A stretch of 64,000 nucleotides of DNA from Palsa-504 sp963744005 (GCA_963744005.1 CAVURU010000003.1:1674001-1738000), one strand, 5' to 3'. Shown: positions 8,774 through 17,100, counted from the first letter of the stretch. Notes: generated from the sequence alone by a model not told the origin. Numbers and translations are program-made.

Positions 8774-9492
8774 CAGGCTCCGATGGCGACGTCCTCGCCG
8801 ACGGCCGGCTCAGCGTCCTCGATCCGGCCGTCCCGCATCCGGACCACGCGCTGGGCCGCGGCGGCCACCTCGGCGGAGTGGGTGACCAGGATGATGGTCT
8901 GGCCGCCGTGATGCAGCCGGCGCATGAGCTCGATGACCTCGGCGCCGCCCTCGGAGTCAAGCGCCCCGGTCGGCTCGTCGGCCAGCAGCAGGGTGGGGTC
9001 GTTGGCCAGCGCGCGGGCGATGGCCAGCCGCTGGCGCTGGCCGCCGGACAGCACGCCCGGGACGGCCGAGGCCTTGTCCCCGATGCCGAGCAGGTCGAGC
9101 AGGTCAGCGGCGCGGGTCTCGGCCATCTTGCGCTTTCGGCCCGCGATGATCGCGGGCAGGGCCACGTTCTCCAGCACGGTCATGCCCTCGAGCAGGTTGA
9201 AGAACTGGAAGACCAGGCCCACGTGGCTGCGGCGCATCCGGGCCAGCTCATCCTCGGTGCGGCCGGTGACCAGCTCGCCGGCCACGGTGATCTCGCCCTC
9301 GTCGGGCACCTCGAGCCCGGCCACCAGGTTCAGCAGCGTGGACTTGCCGCATCCCGACGGGCCCATCAAGGCCGCGAACTCACCGGCCTCGACGGTCAGG
9401 TTCACGCCCCGCAGGGCGCGGACCGGCGCGTTCTCGGCCTCGAACGTCTTGCGCACGCCGCGTACGGTCAGTGCGGGACGGCTTTCGCTCAT
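8770..9492 (-). CDS. ABC transporter ATP-binding protein (LolD/MacB/FtsE-like)
   Basis: 240 residues with the full ATPase set: Walker A GPSGCGKST, Q-loop FQFFNLLEGMTV, signature LSGGQRQRLAIARAL, Walker B LLLADEPTG and the H-switch VTHS. The pattern NLLEGMTVLENVALP is usual in ATPases that drive FtsX-like permeases. It is the middle gene of a three-gene reverse-strand operon, with four-base ATGA overlaps on both sides. No permease is in that operon, so the tandem FtsX-like permeases at 1-5529 are the natural partners, although they lie 3 kb away on the other strand. The kinase-ATPase-permease grouping recalls Bce-type sensing and detoxification modules; whether it behaves so here is inference. 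Confidence 0.92.
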   Translation of the reverse strand: MSESRPALTVRGVRKTFEAENAPVRALRGVNLTVEAGEFAALMGPSGCGKSTLLNLVAGLEVPDEGEITVAGELVTGRTEDELARMRRSHVGLVFQFFNLLEGMTVLENVALPAIIAGRKRKMAETRAADLLDLLGIGDKASAVPGVLSGGQRQRLAIARALANDPTLLLADEPTGALDSEGGAEVIELMRRLHHGGQTIILVTHSAEVAAAAQRVVRMRDGRIEDAEPAVGEDVAIGAW

Positions 9493-10823
9493 CGTCCCCC
9501 CATCCGGTTGATCTTGTAGGCGAATACCGGAGCCTCGCGTCCCTTGACCAGCTGCGCCCCGAGGGCGACCGCCGGAACCTGGGCGCTCAGCGCCTTGAAC
9601 GTAGCCTCAGACATCACAGTCTCGCCGGGGTCCGCCAGTTGCTGCAAGCGCTGCGACAGGTTGACGGTGTCTCCGACCAGCGTGTACTCCAGGTGCTCGG
9701 CCGATCCGAGCAGGGCGGCGGCGGCCTCGCCGGTGGACAGGCCGAGACCGAGGCCGAAGGGCGGCAGGCCGCCGACGCCCCAGCGGGTGTTGATCTCCTG
9801 CTGCCGCTCATGCATGGCCTGCGCGGCGGCCACGGCCCGGTCGGCGTGGTCGGGTTGCGGGAACGGGGCGCCGAACACCGCCATGACCGCGTCCCCGACG
9901 AACTGCATGACGGTGCCGGATTCACCCAGGATGGCCTGGTTCATGGCCGCGCGGTGGGTGTTGAGCTGCCCGGCCAGCTGGCTCGGGTCGGCGTGCTCGG
10001 CGATGGTGGAATAGGAGCGGATGTCGCTCATCAGGACGGTGACCACGACCCGTTCGGTCTCCCCGATGTCGGGCCGTTCGGTCCTGAGCTTGGCGGCCAG
10101 GCCGCTGGGCAGCAGCCGGGACAGCGTCTCGCCCTGCTCCTCGCGGTCCACGATGGCCTGGTGCAGAGCACGCAGCCGCTGCAGCGCGCTGTCGCTGCCC
10201 GCGGACACGCCCTGGGCCAGCCTGACGAACACGGCGTCGACCTCGGCCGCGACGGCCTGCGGCGGCACGTGCCGGATAGCGGCGATGGCCTTGATGGTGC
10301 GGCCCTCCGCGATCAGGCCGAGCAGCTCCTCCTCGGCCGGGCTCAGGCCGCCGCCGGGGACGACCGGCGCCACCAGCGCCTCGACGATGGCCGGGTCCAG
10401 GGCGGTGCCGCCGGTGGCCACGGTGCGGATGGCGTCGACCAGCTGGCTGCCCTCGGCCACCCGGTCCTTGAGCAGGTAGCCGTAGCCGGCCGAGCCCTCG
10501 GACAGCAGCGACACCGCGTACTCGGGGTCCTCGTACTGGGACAGCACCACGACTGCGGTCCCGGGGTGGCGCTTGCGCACCTCGCGGGCGGCGTCGATGC
10601 CCTCGCGGGAGAACGACGGCGGCATCCGGATGTCGGTCACGAGGACCTGGGGGTGAGTGGCTTCGGCGCCGCTGACCAGCTCGTCGTAGTCGGCCGCGAC
10701 GCCGACCACGTCCAGGTCGGCTTTGGCGTTGATGAGGGCGCGCACGCCCTCGCGGACGATCAGGTTGTCATCCGCCAGGAAGACGCTGATCGGGCCGTGC
10801 GGGCTGCCGCCTTGGTGATCCAT
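9489..10823 (-). CDS. Response regulator fused to class III adenylate/guanylate cyclase
   Basis: About 444 residues in three parts. A receiver domain (residues ~10-135) has D18/D19, phospho-acceptor D64 (LVTDIRMPP) and the K119 region. A degenerate LuxR-like helix-turn-helix follows at ~158-205 (GLSPAEEELLGLIAEGRTIKAI). The class III cyclase catalytic domain is at ~258-440, with metal-binding Asp267 (MSDIRSY) and Asp311 (VGDAVMAVF) and the transition-state motif VGDTVNLSQRL (N388, R392). The catalytic residues look complete, so phosphorylation probably controls cNMP synthesis; substrate choice (ATP or GTP) is not clear. ATG at 10823 is chosen because family homology begins just after it; GTG at 10871 is the alternative. 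It heads the operon with the ABC ATPase and kinase and faces a cNMP-binding protein gene. Confidence 0.88.
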   Translation of the reverse strand: MDHQGGSPHGPISVFLADDNLIVREGVRALINAKADLDVVGVAADYDELVSGAEATHPQVLVTDIRMPPSFSREGIDAAREVRKRHPGTAVVVLSQYEDPEYAVSLLSEGSAGYGYLLKDRVAEGSQLVDAIRTVATGGTALDPAIVEALVAPVVPGGGLSPAEEELLGLIAEGRTIKAIAAIRHVPPQAVAAEVDAVFVRLAQGVSAGSDSALQRLRALHQAIVDREEQGETLSRLLPSGLAAKLRTERPDIGETERVVVTVLMSDIRSYSTIAEHADPSQLAGQLNTHRAAMNQAILGESGTVMQFVGDAVMAVFGAPFPQPDHADRAVAAAQAMHERQQEINTRWGVGGLPPFGLGLGLSTGEAAAALLGSAEHLEYTLVGDTVNLSQRLQQLADPGETVMSEATFKALSAQVPAVALGAQLVKGREAPVFAYKINRMGGR

Positions 10824-10956
10824 ATCCCAGTTGTCGCACAGGACCGGCGCGGCGAGCCAGGAGGCAGGCACGCGTCATGCGGTGGTGCTAGCACGCCAGC
10901 CCGCCGCGCGGGTCAGCACCCTGGCCCGGGGCGGCCGCAGGGAGCAGCATGGAGTC

Positions 10957-11961
10957 ATGCGATTCTCCAGCAGCGTCACCTCCTTGTCGTGGATCCCGTC
11001 GGAGGCCATCACCGGCCCGACCCGGGCCGTCTTCGACTCGGGCATCACGCACTACGACGAGCCGCCGCCCGCGGACCTCGGCGACCTCGAAGAGCTGCGG
11101 GCGGCCGACAAGTTCCGGTTCGCCAACCGGCTGAAGGCCTGGATCGAGGTCGACGACGCGGGGCGGATCACCGGCGGCGGTTACGACGGCGGCGGCCTGA
11201 TGGGGGCGAGCACGGTCAAGCTGGGCGTGCTGCGACACACCTTCCAGGCCGTGGCCCTGCCCGACCTGCAACGCGAGCCCGAGGCAGGCGACTCGTCGAT
11301 GCGGTTCGTCCAGACGACCGGCGGCCGGACGGCGCTGCCCGCGCCGCGGCCGGTGCGCCGGCCGCCCTACGTCCGGTGGCAGGCGCCGCTGGTGTGGACC
11401 ACGCTGTCGCTGACCCTGCACGCCGACGGCCGGGCCGAGTACGCGATGGAGGGAGCCAGCCGGTTCCCCCGGCACTGGGTCTACGGCGAGGCCGGCCAGC
11501 TGACGCACAAGTCCGGCCTGACCGACTACAGCGACTGGATGCAGGTGTCCTTCGGCCCGCACACCCCGTGGGGCGAGGAGGACTCCCCCGCGCTGGTCAC
11601 CGCGGTCGAGACGGCCCTGGAGCACGCGCTGTCGGTGCAGCTCATGCACGGGGCGGCCCGGCCCGTGGTGCGCAGCATCCCGGCCGGGAGCGACCTGGTG
11701 CGCCAGGGCGAGCCCGGCCTCGAGGTCTTCCTGGTCCTGGACGGGGTGATCGCGGTGGAGCGGGACGGCACCCGGCTGGCCGAGTACGGGCCGGGCGCGG
11801 TGCTGGGCGAGCGGGCCGCGCTGGAGGGCGGCACCCGGACGTCCACGCTGGTCGCGGTGACGCCCTGCCGGGTGGCCGCGGTGCCCGCCGCGCAGCTCGA
11901 CGGGTCCGACCTGGCCGAGCTGGCCACCGGGCACCGGCGTGAAGACGCGGCGCGTGATTGA
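10957..11961 (+). CDS. Cyclic-nucleotide-binding-domain protein with N-terminal domain of unknown function
   Basis: About 334 residues. The C-terminal ~90 residues form a cyclic-nucleotide-binding domain: IPAGSDLVRQGEPGLEVFLVLDG, then the phosphate-binding cassette GERAALEGGTRTST starting near residue 284, with the Glu and Arg needed to hold the cyclic phosphate. The N-terminal ~235 residues (for example FANRLKAWIEVDDAGRITG) match no family I can name. There is no helix-turn-helix, so it is not a Crp-type transcription factor. The start is ATG at 10957 behind GGAGCAGCATGGAG. It is divergent from the nucleotide cyclase gene and is followed directly by an MBL-fold hydrolase. The context says it is a cNMP-responsive effector; the output is unknown. 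Confidence 0.85.
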   Translation: MRFSSSVTSLSWIPSEAITGPTRAVFDSGITHYDEPPPADLGDLEELRAADKFRFANRLKAWIEVDDAGRITGGGYDGGGLMGASTVKLGVLRHTFQAVALPDLQREPEAGDSSMRFVQTTGGRTALPAPRPVRRPPYVRWQAPLVWTTLSLTLHADGRAEYAMEGASRFPRHWVYGEAGQLTHKSGLTDYSDWMQVSFGPHTPWGEEDSPALVTAVETALEHALSVQLMHGAARPVVRSIPAGSDLVRQGEPGLEVFLVLDGVIAVERDGTRLAEYGPGAVLGERAALEGGTRTSTLVAVTPCRVAAVPAAQLDGSDLAELATGHRREDAARD

Positions 11962-11963
11962 GG

Positions 11964-12815
11964 GTGCGCGTTCACCTATGCGGTGTCCGCGGCTCGACAC
12001 CGGCCCCGGGCGCGGAGTTCGTCCGGTACGGCGGTAACACCTCGTGCGTGGCCATCGCCCCGGATCCCGGCCTGTCGGGTAGCGCCGGGCCGCGGCTCAT
12101 CCTGGACGCCGGCACCGGCCTGCGCCGGGTGAGCCGGCTGCTGGGCGGCGGCCCCTTCGCCGGCACGATCATGCTCACGCACCTGCACTGGGACCACGTG
12201 CACGGGCTGCCGTTCTTCACCGCGGGTGACCGTGACGACGCCCGGGTGACGTTGCTGCTGCCCGAACAGGAGGGGGGTGCAGGTGCGGAGGACGTGCTGG
12301 CCCGGGGGATGTCCCCGCCGCACTTCCCGATCACGCCGAGCGGGCTGCGGGGCGCCTGGACGTTCGGCTCGCTGGCCCCGGGAGCCCGGAAGGCGGAGGA
12401 CTTCACGGTCGAGGCGCGAGAGGTGCCGCACAAGGGCGGCCGGACCTTCGGCTACCGGGTCAGCGACGGGCATTCGACGCTGGCCTACATCCCCGATCAC
12501 TGCCCGACCGCGCTGGGCCCCGGCCCGGAGGGCTGGGGCGAGTACCACCCGGCCGCGCTCAGCCTGGCCGCGGACGTGGACCTGCTGATCCACGACGCGT
12601 TCTTGTGGCCGGAGGAGGTGGCGGCGCAGGCGTCGTTCGGCCATCCGGCCGCCGACTACGCGGTGGGCCTGGCCCGGCGGGCCGGCGCCCGGCGGGTGCT
12701 GCTGTTCCACCACAAGCCGGACCGGACCGACGAGGCGCTGGACGGGCTGGCCGCCCGGTTCTGCGGTGACCCGCGGGTGGCCGTCGCGGCCGAGGACATG
12801 GTCCTGGACCTGTAG
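11964..12815 (+). CDS. MBL-fold metallohydrolase, possible cyclic phosphodiesterase (PhnP/RNase Z-like)
   Basis: 283 residues from GTG at 11964, which gives the usual family opening RVHLCGVRGSTPAPG. TTG at 11958 overlapping the previous stop is the alternative. The metal motif HLHWDH (H73, H75, D77, H78) follows LILDAGTGLR; later ligands include the Asp of AYIPDH and a final His in LLFHHKPDR. This subgroup of MBL enzymes includes phosphoribosyl cyclic phosphodiesterase and class II-type cAMP phosphodiesterases. It lies 2 bases after the cyclic-nucleotide-binding gene and is almost certainly co-translated with it, so a role in removing the second messenger is attractive. That function is inferred from context only. 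Confidence 0.87.
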   Translation: MRVHLCGVRGSTPAPGAEFVRYGGNTSCVAIAPDPGLSGSAGPRLILDAGTGLRRVSRLLGGGPFAGTIMLTHLHWDHVHGLPFFTAGDRDDARVTLLLPEQEGGAGAEDVLARGMSPPHFPITPSGLRGAWTFGSLAPGARKAEDFTVEAREVPHKGGRTFGYRVSDGHSTLAYIPDHCPTALGPGPEGWGEYHPAALSLAADVDLLIHDAFLWPEEVAAQASFGHPAADYAVGLARRAGARRVLLFHHKPDRTDEALDGLAARFCGDPRVAVAAEDMVLDL

Positions 12816-12837
12816 GCGGCTGCGGCCGGGCGGGGGC

Positions 12838-12843
12838 TAGAGT
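12838..12843 (+). promoter_or_regulatory. -10 hexamer TAGAGT for a leaderless transcript
   Basis: TAGAGT ends six bases before the ATG at 12850, the same geometry as at 5543-5548. No Shine-Dalgarno sequence fits in the gap, so a leaderless message is likely. Confidence 0.45.
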
Positions 12844-12849
12844 CGCGCT

Positions 12850-13677
12850 ATGCGACTGGCGACCATCCGGACCGAGTACGGGACGAGCGCGGCGCGGCTG
12901 GACGGGGACGTCCTGGTGCCGCTGGAGGCCGCGGACGTCGGCGAGCTGCTGGCCGCGGGCGGCGAGGGGCGGCCCCGGGCGGGGGCCGCGCCGGTCCCGG
13001 CGGCCGAGGCGGACTTCGCGCCGGTCGTGCCGCGGCCGGCCAAGGTGCTGTGCGTGGGCCTGAACTACCGGTCGCACATCCTGGAGACCGGCCGGGAGCT
13101 GCCCGAGTACCCGACGCTGTTCGGCAAGTTCGCGGACAGCCTGATGGGTGCCCGCGACGACCTGGTGCTGCCTTCGGTGAGCGACCGGGTCGACTGGGAG
13201 GCGGAGCTGGGCGTGGTCATCGGCCAGCCGCTGCACCGGGCCACCGCGGCGCAGGCCGCGGCGGCCATCGCCGGGTACACGGTGGTCAACGACGTGTCGA
13301 TGCGGGACTGGCAGCGCCGGACCCTGCAGTGGCTGCAGGGCAAGGCGTTCGAGGGCTGCACCCCGGCCGGGCCCTACCTGGTCACCCGGGACGAGCTGGG
13401 GAACGCGGATGACCTGGAGCTGCGGTGCGAGGTGGACGGGACCGTCATGCAGCGGGCCCGGACCTCGGACCTGCTCTTCGGCCCGGCCGAGATCGCGGCC
13501 TACGCCAGCCAGGTCATCACCCTGCGGCCCGGCGACCTGCTGGTCACCGGCACTCCCGACGGGGTGGGCGACGCCCGCACCCCGCCGGTCTACCTGCAGC
13601 CCGGCAACGTGCTGCGGACCTGGATCGAGGGCCTGGGCGAGTGCGTGAACCGGTGCGTGGCCGAGCAGGACGGCTAA
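12850..13677 (+). CDS. Fumarylacetoacetate hydrolase-family protein
   Basis: 275 residues. The N-terminal ~60 residues form the usual accessory domain. The catalytic FAH fold begins at KVLCVGLNYRSHILETG and carries the metal-binding acidic residues of DWEAELGVVIG and the downstream VVNDVSMRDWQ. The segment GKAFEGCTPAGPYLVT and the ending PGDLLVTGTPDGVG are typical. Members cleave or hydrate 2-oxo acids (acylpyruvases, oxaloacetate decarboxylases, ring-cleavage hydrolases), so the exact substrate cannot be assigned. It ends convergently with the next gene, overlapping it by four bases. Confidence 0.9.
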   Translation: MRLATIRTEYGTSAARLDGDVLVPLEAADVGELLAAGGEGRPRAGAAPVPAAEADFAPVVPRPAKVLCVGLNYRSHILETGRELPEYPTLFGKFADSLMGARDDLVLPSVSDRVDWEAELGVVIGQPLHRATAAQAAAAIAGYTVVNDVSMRDWQRRTLQWLQGKAFEGCTPAGPYLVTRDELGNADDLELRCEVDGTVMQRARTSDLLFGPAEIAAYASQVITLRPGDLLVTGTPDGVGDARTPPVYLQPGNVLRTWIEGLGECVNRCVAEQDG

Positions 13678-14513
13678 CCCGCGACGGGCACGTCGCGCCA
13701 CAGGCCGCCGTTCAGGTTGATGTTGTTGCCGGTGTCCTGGCCGGGCGCGCGGTCGCCGATGTAGGTGTACAGCGGGCGCCCGCCGTAGGTGGCCTGCTGG
13801 GAGCCGTCGGTGCGGGTGATGGTGCCGAGCTGGCCGTGGACGCCGGGCCCGGCCGTCGGGTGCCCGGTGACCGGGGGCCAGTAGGAGGCGCAGCTGCCGT
13901 AGCAGGCAGACTGGCCCGCGCTGTCCGGGGCGAAGGTGTACAGGGTGAGACCCTGGGCGTTGGTGAGCAGGGCGACGCCGCCGACCTCCCGGGCCTGCAG
14001 GATGTCCGGGCCGCTCGCGGTGGGCTGAGACTGGGATCTGGGCGTGGCCACGGCCGCGATGAGCAGGGCGAGGGCCACGGCCGAGGCGGCGCCGATGAGC
14101 GGCAGCAGGAGGCGGCCGAGGCGCTGGACGTAGGGCAGCCCGGGGGCAGCCGCGACGGCCAGGGTGGCGAAGGCGGCCACGTCGATGATCCCGGCCACGA
14201 TCCCGGAGGTGCTGCGCACCTCGGTGAAGCCGAACAGGCCGACCCACAGCGACAGCAGGTACCCGCCCAGGGTGGCCAGGGCGAATCCGGCGCCGGCCGC
14301 GGCGGCCAGCCACCAGCCGGTGGCGGCGATCAGGGCGGCCAGCGCGAAGGCCGTGATGACCTGGAGCAGGAACAGCCAGCCGATCGTCGGCACGGTCCGG
14401 TAGCCGGTCAGGTACAGGTCCAGGTGTATGGCGCCGGTCGCGACGAGCAGAGCGGCCCCGGCGATCGCGAACAGCGACCGCCGGGGCCCTGACGCCCCCA
14501 TGGTGCTCCCCAT
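13674..14513 (-). CDS. Membrane protein with C-terminal secreted-lipoprotein repeat domain (COG4315-like)
   Basis: 279 residues. The first ~160 hold about five membrane helices (AIAGAALLVATGAIHL, WLFLLQVITAFALAALIA, and so on). The C-terminal ~110 residues form an extracytoplasmic domain with the Yx(F/W/Y)xxD-type motifs LYTFAPDS and LYTYIGDR and a CYGSCASYWPP segment. That domain is common in actinobacterial secreted lipoproteins (SCO0930-type), whose function is not settled. Here it is attached to a DoxX-like multi-helix membrane part instead of a lipobox, which is less usual. ATG at 14501 is an alternative start. Confidence 0.82.
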   Translation of the reverse strand: MGSTMGASGPRRSLFAIAGAALLVATGAIHLDLYLTGYRTVPTIGWLFLLQVITAFALAALIAATGWWLAAAAGAGFALATLGGYLLSLWVGLFGFTEVRSTSGIVAGIIDVAAFATLAVAAAPGLPYVQRLGRLLLPLIGAASAVALALLIAAVATPRSQSQPTASGPDILQAREVGGVALLTNAQGLTLYTFAPDSAGQSACYGSCASYWPPVTGHPTAGPGVHGQLGTITRTDGSQQATYGGRPLYTYIGDRAPGQDTGNNINLNGGLWRDVPVAG

Positions 14514-14553
14514 ACTCCTGTCACGTGCCGGGGCGGCCCGCGGTTCACCGCGT

Positions 14554-15042
14554 TTATAACAGTCCGGACTCGGCGTAGGCCCGCTCCAGGGCGGCCACGT
14601 CGAACTTGGTCATGTCGTACATGGCCTGCATGGCGCGGCCAGCCCGGGCCCGGTCCGGGTCGGCGATCATGTCGAAGAACACGGCCGGGACGATCTGCCA
14701 GGACAGCCCGTAGCGGTCCTTCAGCCAGCCGCACACGTTTTCCTGGCCGCCGTCGGACAAGCGGTCCCAGTAGTAGTCGACCTCGGCCTGGTCTGCGCAG
14801 GTGACGACGATCGAGACGGCCTCGGTGAAGGTGAACTGGGGGCCGCCGTTCAGGCCGGAGAACTTCTGGCCGTTCAGCTCGAACTCGACCAGGACGACCT
14901 CGTCGGTGGCGCGGGGCCCGGCCGGCGTGCCGCGGTGGATGGGGCCGAGCCGGCTGTCGGAGAAGATGCCGGTGTAGAAGCGGGCGGCCTCTTCGGCCTG
15001 GGTGTCGAACCACAGGTTGGTGACGAGCGGGCGGTCGGTCAT
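14554..15042 (-). CDS. VOC-family protein (PhnB-like)
   Basis: 162 residues with the opening TNLWFDTQAEEAARFY, then GGPQFTFTEAVSI and the ending GRAMQAMYDMTKFDVAALERAY. These are hallmarks of the PhnB-like branch of the vicinal-oxygen-chelate superfamily, often labelled 3-demethylubiquinone-9 methyltransferase-like on weak grounds. The ATG follows the strong ribosome site GAGGAGGAGAC. The real reaction is unknown; relatives are metal-dependent or simply bind small molecules. Confidence 0.9.
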   Translation of the reverse strand: MTDRPLVTNLWFDTQAEEAARFYTGIFSDSRLGPIHRGTPAGPRATDEVVLVEFELNGQKFSGLNGGPQFTFTEAVSIVVTCADQAEVDYYWDRLSDGGQENVCGWLKDRYGLSWQIVPAVFFDMIADPDRARAGRAMQAMYDMTKFDVAALERAYAESGLL

Positions 15043-15108
15043 GTCTCCTCCTCGGGGATGGGCTGCTGCCGCTATAACGAGCCGGAGGCGGCCCGGTCAT
15101 CGGTGCGG

Positions 15109-16071
15109 TCAGTAGCCGAGGCCGGGATCCATCAGGCCGGCCAGCTCCTGGCCGGCGGCCAGGCGCCGGACGTTGTCGGTGATCCGGCGGGCCAGCAGGA
15201 GGCGGATCATCTCCGGGGTGTCGGCGGTGTGCGGGGTGATCAGGCAGTTGGGCAGGTCCCACAGCGGGTGACCGTCGGGCAGCGGCTCCGGGTCGGTCAC
15301 GTCCAGGGCCGCGCCGCCGAGCTGGCCGCGGCGCAGGGCGTCGAGGAGGGCCGCGGTGTCGACCAGGGGACCGCGGGCCACGTTGACCAGCCACGCATCC
15401 GGCGCCATGACGGCCAGCTCGGCCCGGCCGATGAGGCCGCGAGTCTGCGGGGTCAGGGCCAGGGCGAGCACGACGGCCCGGGCGCCGGCCAGCGCCTGGT
15501 GGAGCTGGCCGGGGCCGACCGTCCGCGTCGCGCCGGCCAGCGGCTCGGCCTGGCGGCGGACGACGGTGACGTCGGCGCCGAAGGGGCCCAGCAGGCGCAG
15601 CAGGACGGTGGCGATGCCGCCCCCGCCGACCACGGTGACCTGCTGGCCGAACAGGGTCTCCCCGGCCTGCGCGCCCCAGGACCGGGCGCGGGCCCGGGTC
15701 TTCAGCTGCCGCAGGCCGGCCAGGGTCAGGGCCAGCGCGTGCTCGGCGACCGGCTCGGCGAAGGCGCCCTTGGCCGAGGTCCAGCGACGCCGGGGGTCGA
15801 CGGCGCCGGCCGCGAAGGCGGCCTCCACCCCGGCCTGGGGCAGCTGGACCCAGGAGATCCCGGGCCGGGCGGCCAGCGTGTCGCGCAGCGCGTCCATGGC
15901 CCCGGCGTCGGTCCAGACCAGGCCGTCCGGATCAGGGCCGCCGTCCAGCGGGACCGGGTCGCCGCCGCCGCGGCGGATGGCCTCGGCGGCCCAGGCGGCG
16001 GGTCCCGGGCCGACGGCGATGCGGGGCCGGGCGGTACGGGGCGGGTTGGCACGGGGCGGGGCGGGGCTCAC
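15109..16071 (-). CDS. D-isomer-specific 2-hydroxyacid dehydrogenase
   Basis: 320 residues from a GTG start. The catalytic residues are visible: Arg in NVARGPLVD, Glu in VTDPEPLPDGHPLW and His in ITPHTAD. The Rossmann motif is VTVVGGGGIATVLL, a slightly altered glycine motif; GADVTVVRRQ ends the second strand, and its arginines suggest NADP(H). The enzyme would reduce a 2-oxo acid or oxidise a D-2-hydroxyacid. The N-terminal ~15 residues (Pro/Arg-rich) may be an over-extended start. Confidence 0.9.
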   Translation of the reverse strand: MSPAPPRANPPRTARPRIAVGPGPAAWAAEAIRRGGGDPVPLDGGPDPDGLVWTDAGAMDALRDTLAARPGISWVQLPQAGVEAAFAAGAVDPRRRWTSAKGAFAEPVAEHALALTLAGLRQLKTRARARSWGAQAGETLFGQQVTVVGGGGIATVLLRLLGPFGADVTVVRRQAEPLAGATRTVGPGQLHQALAGARAVVLALALTPQTRGLIGRAELAVMAPDAWLVNVARGPLVDTAALLDALRRGQLGGAALDVTDPEPLPDGHPLWDLPNCLITPHTADTPEMIRLLLARRITDNVRRLAAGQELAGLMDPGLGY

Positions 16072-16192
16072 CGGTATGACCGTACCGCGCGGGCCTAGCC
16101 TGCGGCATTACTGAACGGGCCAACTAGATTGGACGCAAGTCACCGGCCGGGCAGGCATCAAGACGCCGGTTTCACGAGGGGAGCACAGCGGC

Positions 16193-16927
16193 ATGTCACT
16201 CTTCCAGCGGGCCCACGACATTGTCTCGGCCAAGGCCAACAAGGCCCTCGACGCGGCGGAGAAGCCGGACGAGATGCTCGACCTGTCGTATGAGCAGATG
16301 CTCGACCAGCTGACCAAGGTGCGCCAGGCGCTGGTGTCGGTGGCCGCATCGCGGAAGCGGCTCGAGCTGCAGGAGCAACAGCTGCAGCACACGGTCGACC
16401 ACCTGCAGGACCAGGCCAAGCAGGCGCTGGCCCTGGGCCGGGAGGACCTGGCCCGGGAGGCGCTGTCGCGCAAGGCCGCGGCGCAGGCCCAGATCGACCC
16501 GATGGAGGCCCAGCACCAGCAGCTGGCCGACCAGGAGCAGAAGCTGGAGCAGACGCTGGCCGCCCTGCAGCAGCGGGTCACCACGTTCCGGACGCAGAAG
16601 GAGACGCTGAAGGCCGAATACACGGCGGCGGCCGCCACCGCCGCGGTCAACGAGAGCGCGGCCGGGATCTCCGGTACCTTGTCGGACTCCGGTGCGGAGC
16701 TGGCCCGGGCCCAGGACAAGATCGAGCAGATGCAGGCCCGCGCGGGTGCCGTGGACGAGCTGCTGCAGTCCGGCGTGCTGGAGGACGTGGGCGGGAACAC
16801 CGACGACATCCAGGCCGAGCTGGACCAGGCGGGCACGGACGCCGACGTGGAGAGCGAGCTGGCCGCGCTGAAGGCGCAGGTCGGGCCGGGCAGCACGCCG
16901 CCCGAGCTGCCCAGCGGCGGGCACTGA
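16193..16927 (+). CDS. pspA: Phage shock protein A / IM30 family
   Basis: 244 residues, almost wholly helical and rich in Gln, Glu, Lys and Ala. It opens with the membrane-binding helix SLFQRAHDIVSAKANKALDAAE and continues with the long coiled-coil segments (MLDLSYEQMLDQLTKVRQ) typical of PspA/IM30. Such proteins form membrane-associated scaffolds that protect the cytoplasmic membrane. The ATG is preceded by GAGGGGAGC. The gene stands alone between a reverse-strand gene and a terminator-like hairpin; no PspB/PspC partners are nearby, as is usual in actinobacteria. Confidence 0.92.
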   Translation: MSLFQRAHDIVSAKANKALDAAEKPDEMLDLSYEQMLDQLTKVRQALVSVAASRKRLELQEQQLQHTVDHLQDQAKQALALGREDLAREALSRKAAAQAQIDPMEAQHQQLADQEQKLEQTLAALQQRVTTFRTQKETLKAEYTAAAATAAVNESAAGISGTLSDSGAELARAQDKIEQMQARAGAVDELLQSGVLEDVGGNTDDIQAELDQAGTDADVESELAALKAQVGPGSTPPELPSGGH

Positions 16928-16971
16928 CCGGCGGGAGACCGGCCGCCGCGGACGGCTGCGGCCAGGTCAGG

Positions 16972-16994
16972 CCGGGTTTCATAGCAAAACCCGG
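16972..16994 (+). terminator. Hairpin after pspA
   Basis: CCGGGTTT and AAACCCGG form a perfect 8-bp stem around a 7-base loop, 45 bases after the pspA stop. There is no long T tract, which is common for terminators in GC-rich actinomycetes. Confidence 0.6.
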
Positions 16995-17100
16995 GGCCGC
17001 CCAGAATTCGGCGCAGAGGTCTTATGCTGTCCGCTTCTGCACGTTAGGATCACCCAGAGTAAAGGAATAGTTACCCTTCGCCAGCCTTGGGGGAGTCTGG

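Noticed and set aside
7167..8960. 597-codon reverse frame overlapping the histidine kinase
   Set aside because: Same strand, shifted frame, Arg/Pro-rich, no motifs; the kinase frame has all catalytic boxes.
9471..11942. 823-codon forward open frame opposite the cyclase gene
   Set aside because: It is antisense to a protein with complete receiver and cyclase motifs; its composition is that of a shadow frame.
13425..14492. 355-codon forward frame after the FAH gene
   Set aside because: It starts inside the FAH gene in another frame and is antisense to the membrane/lipoprotein-repeat gene.
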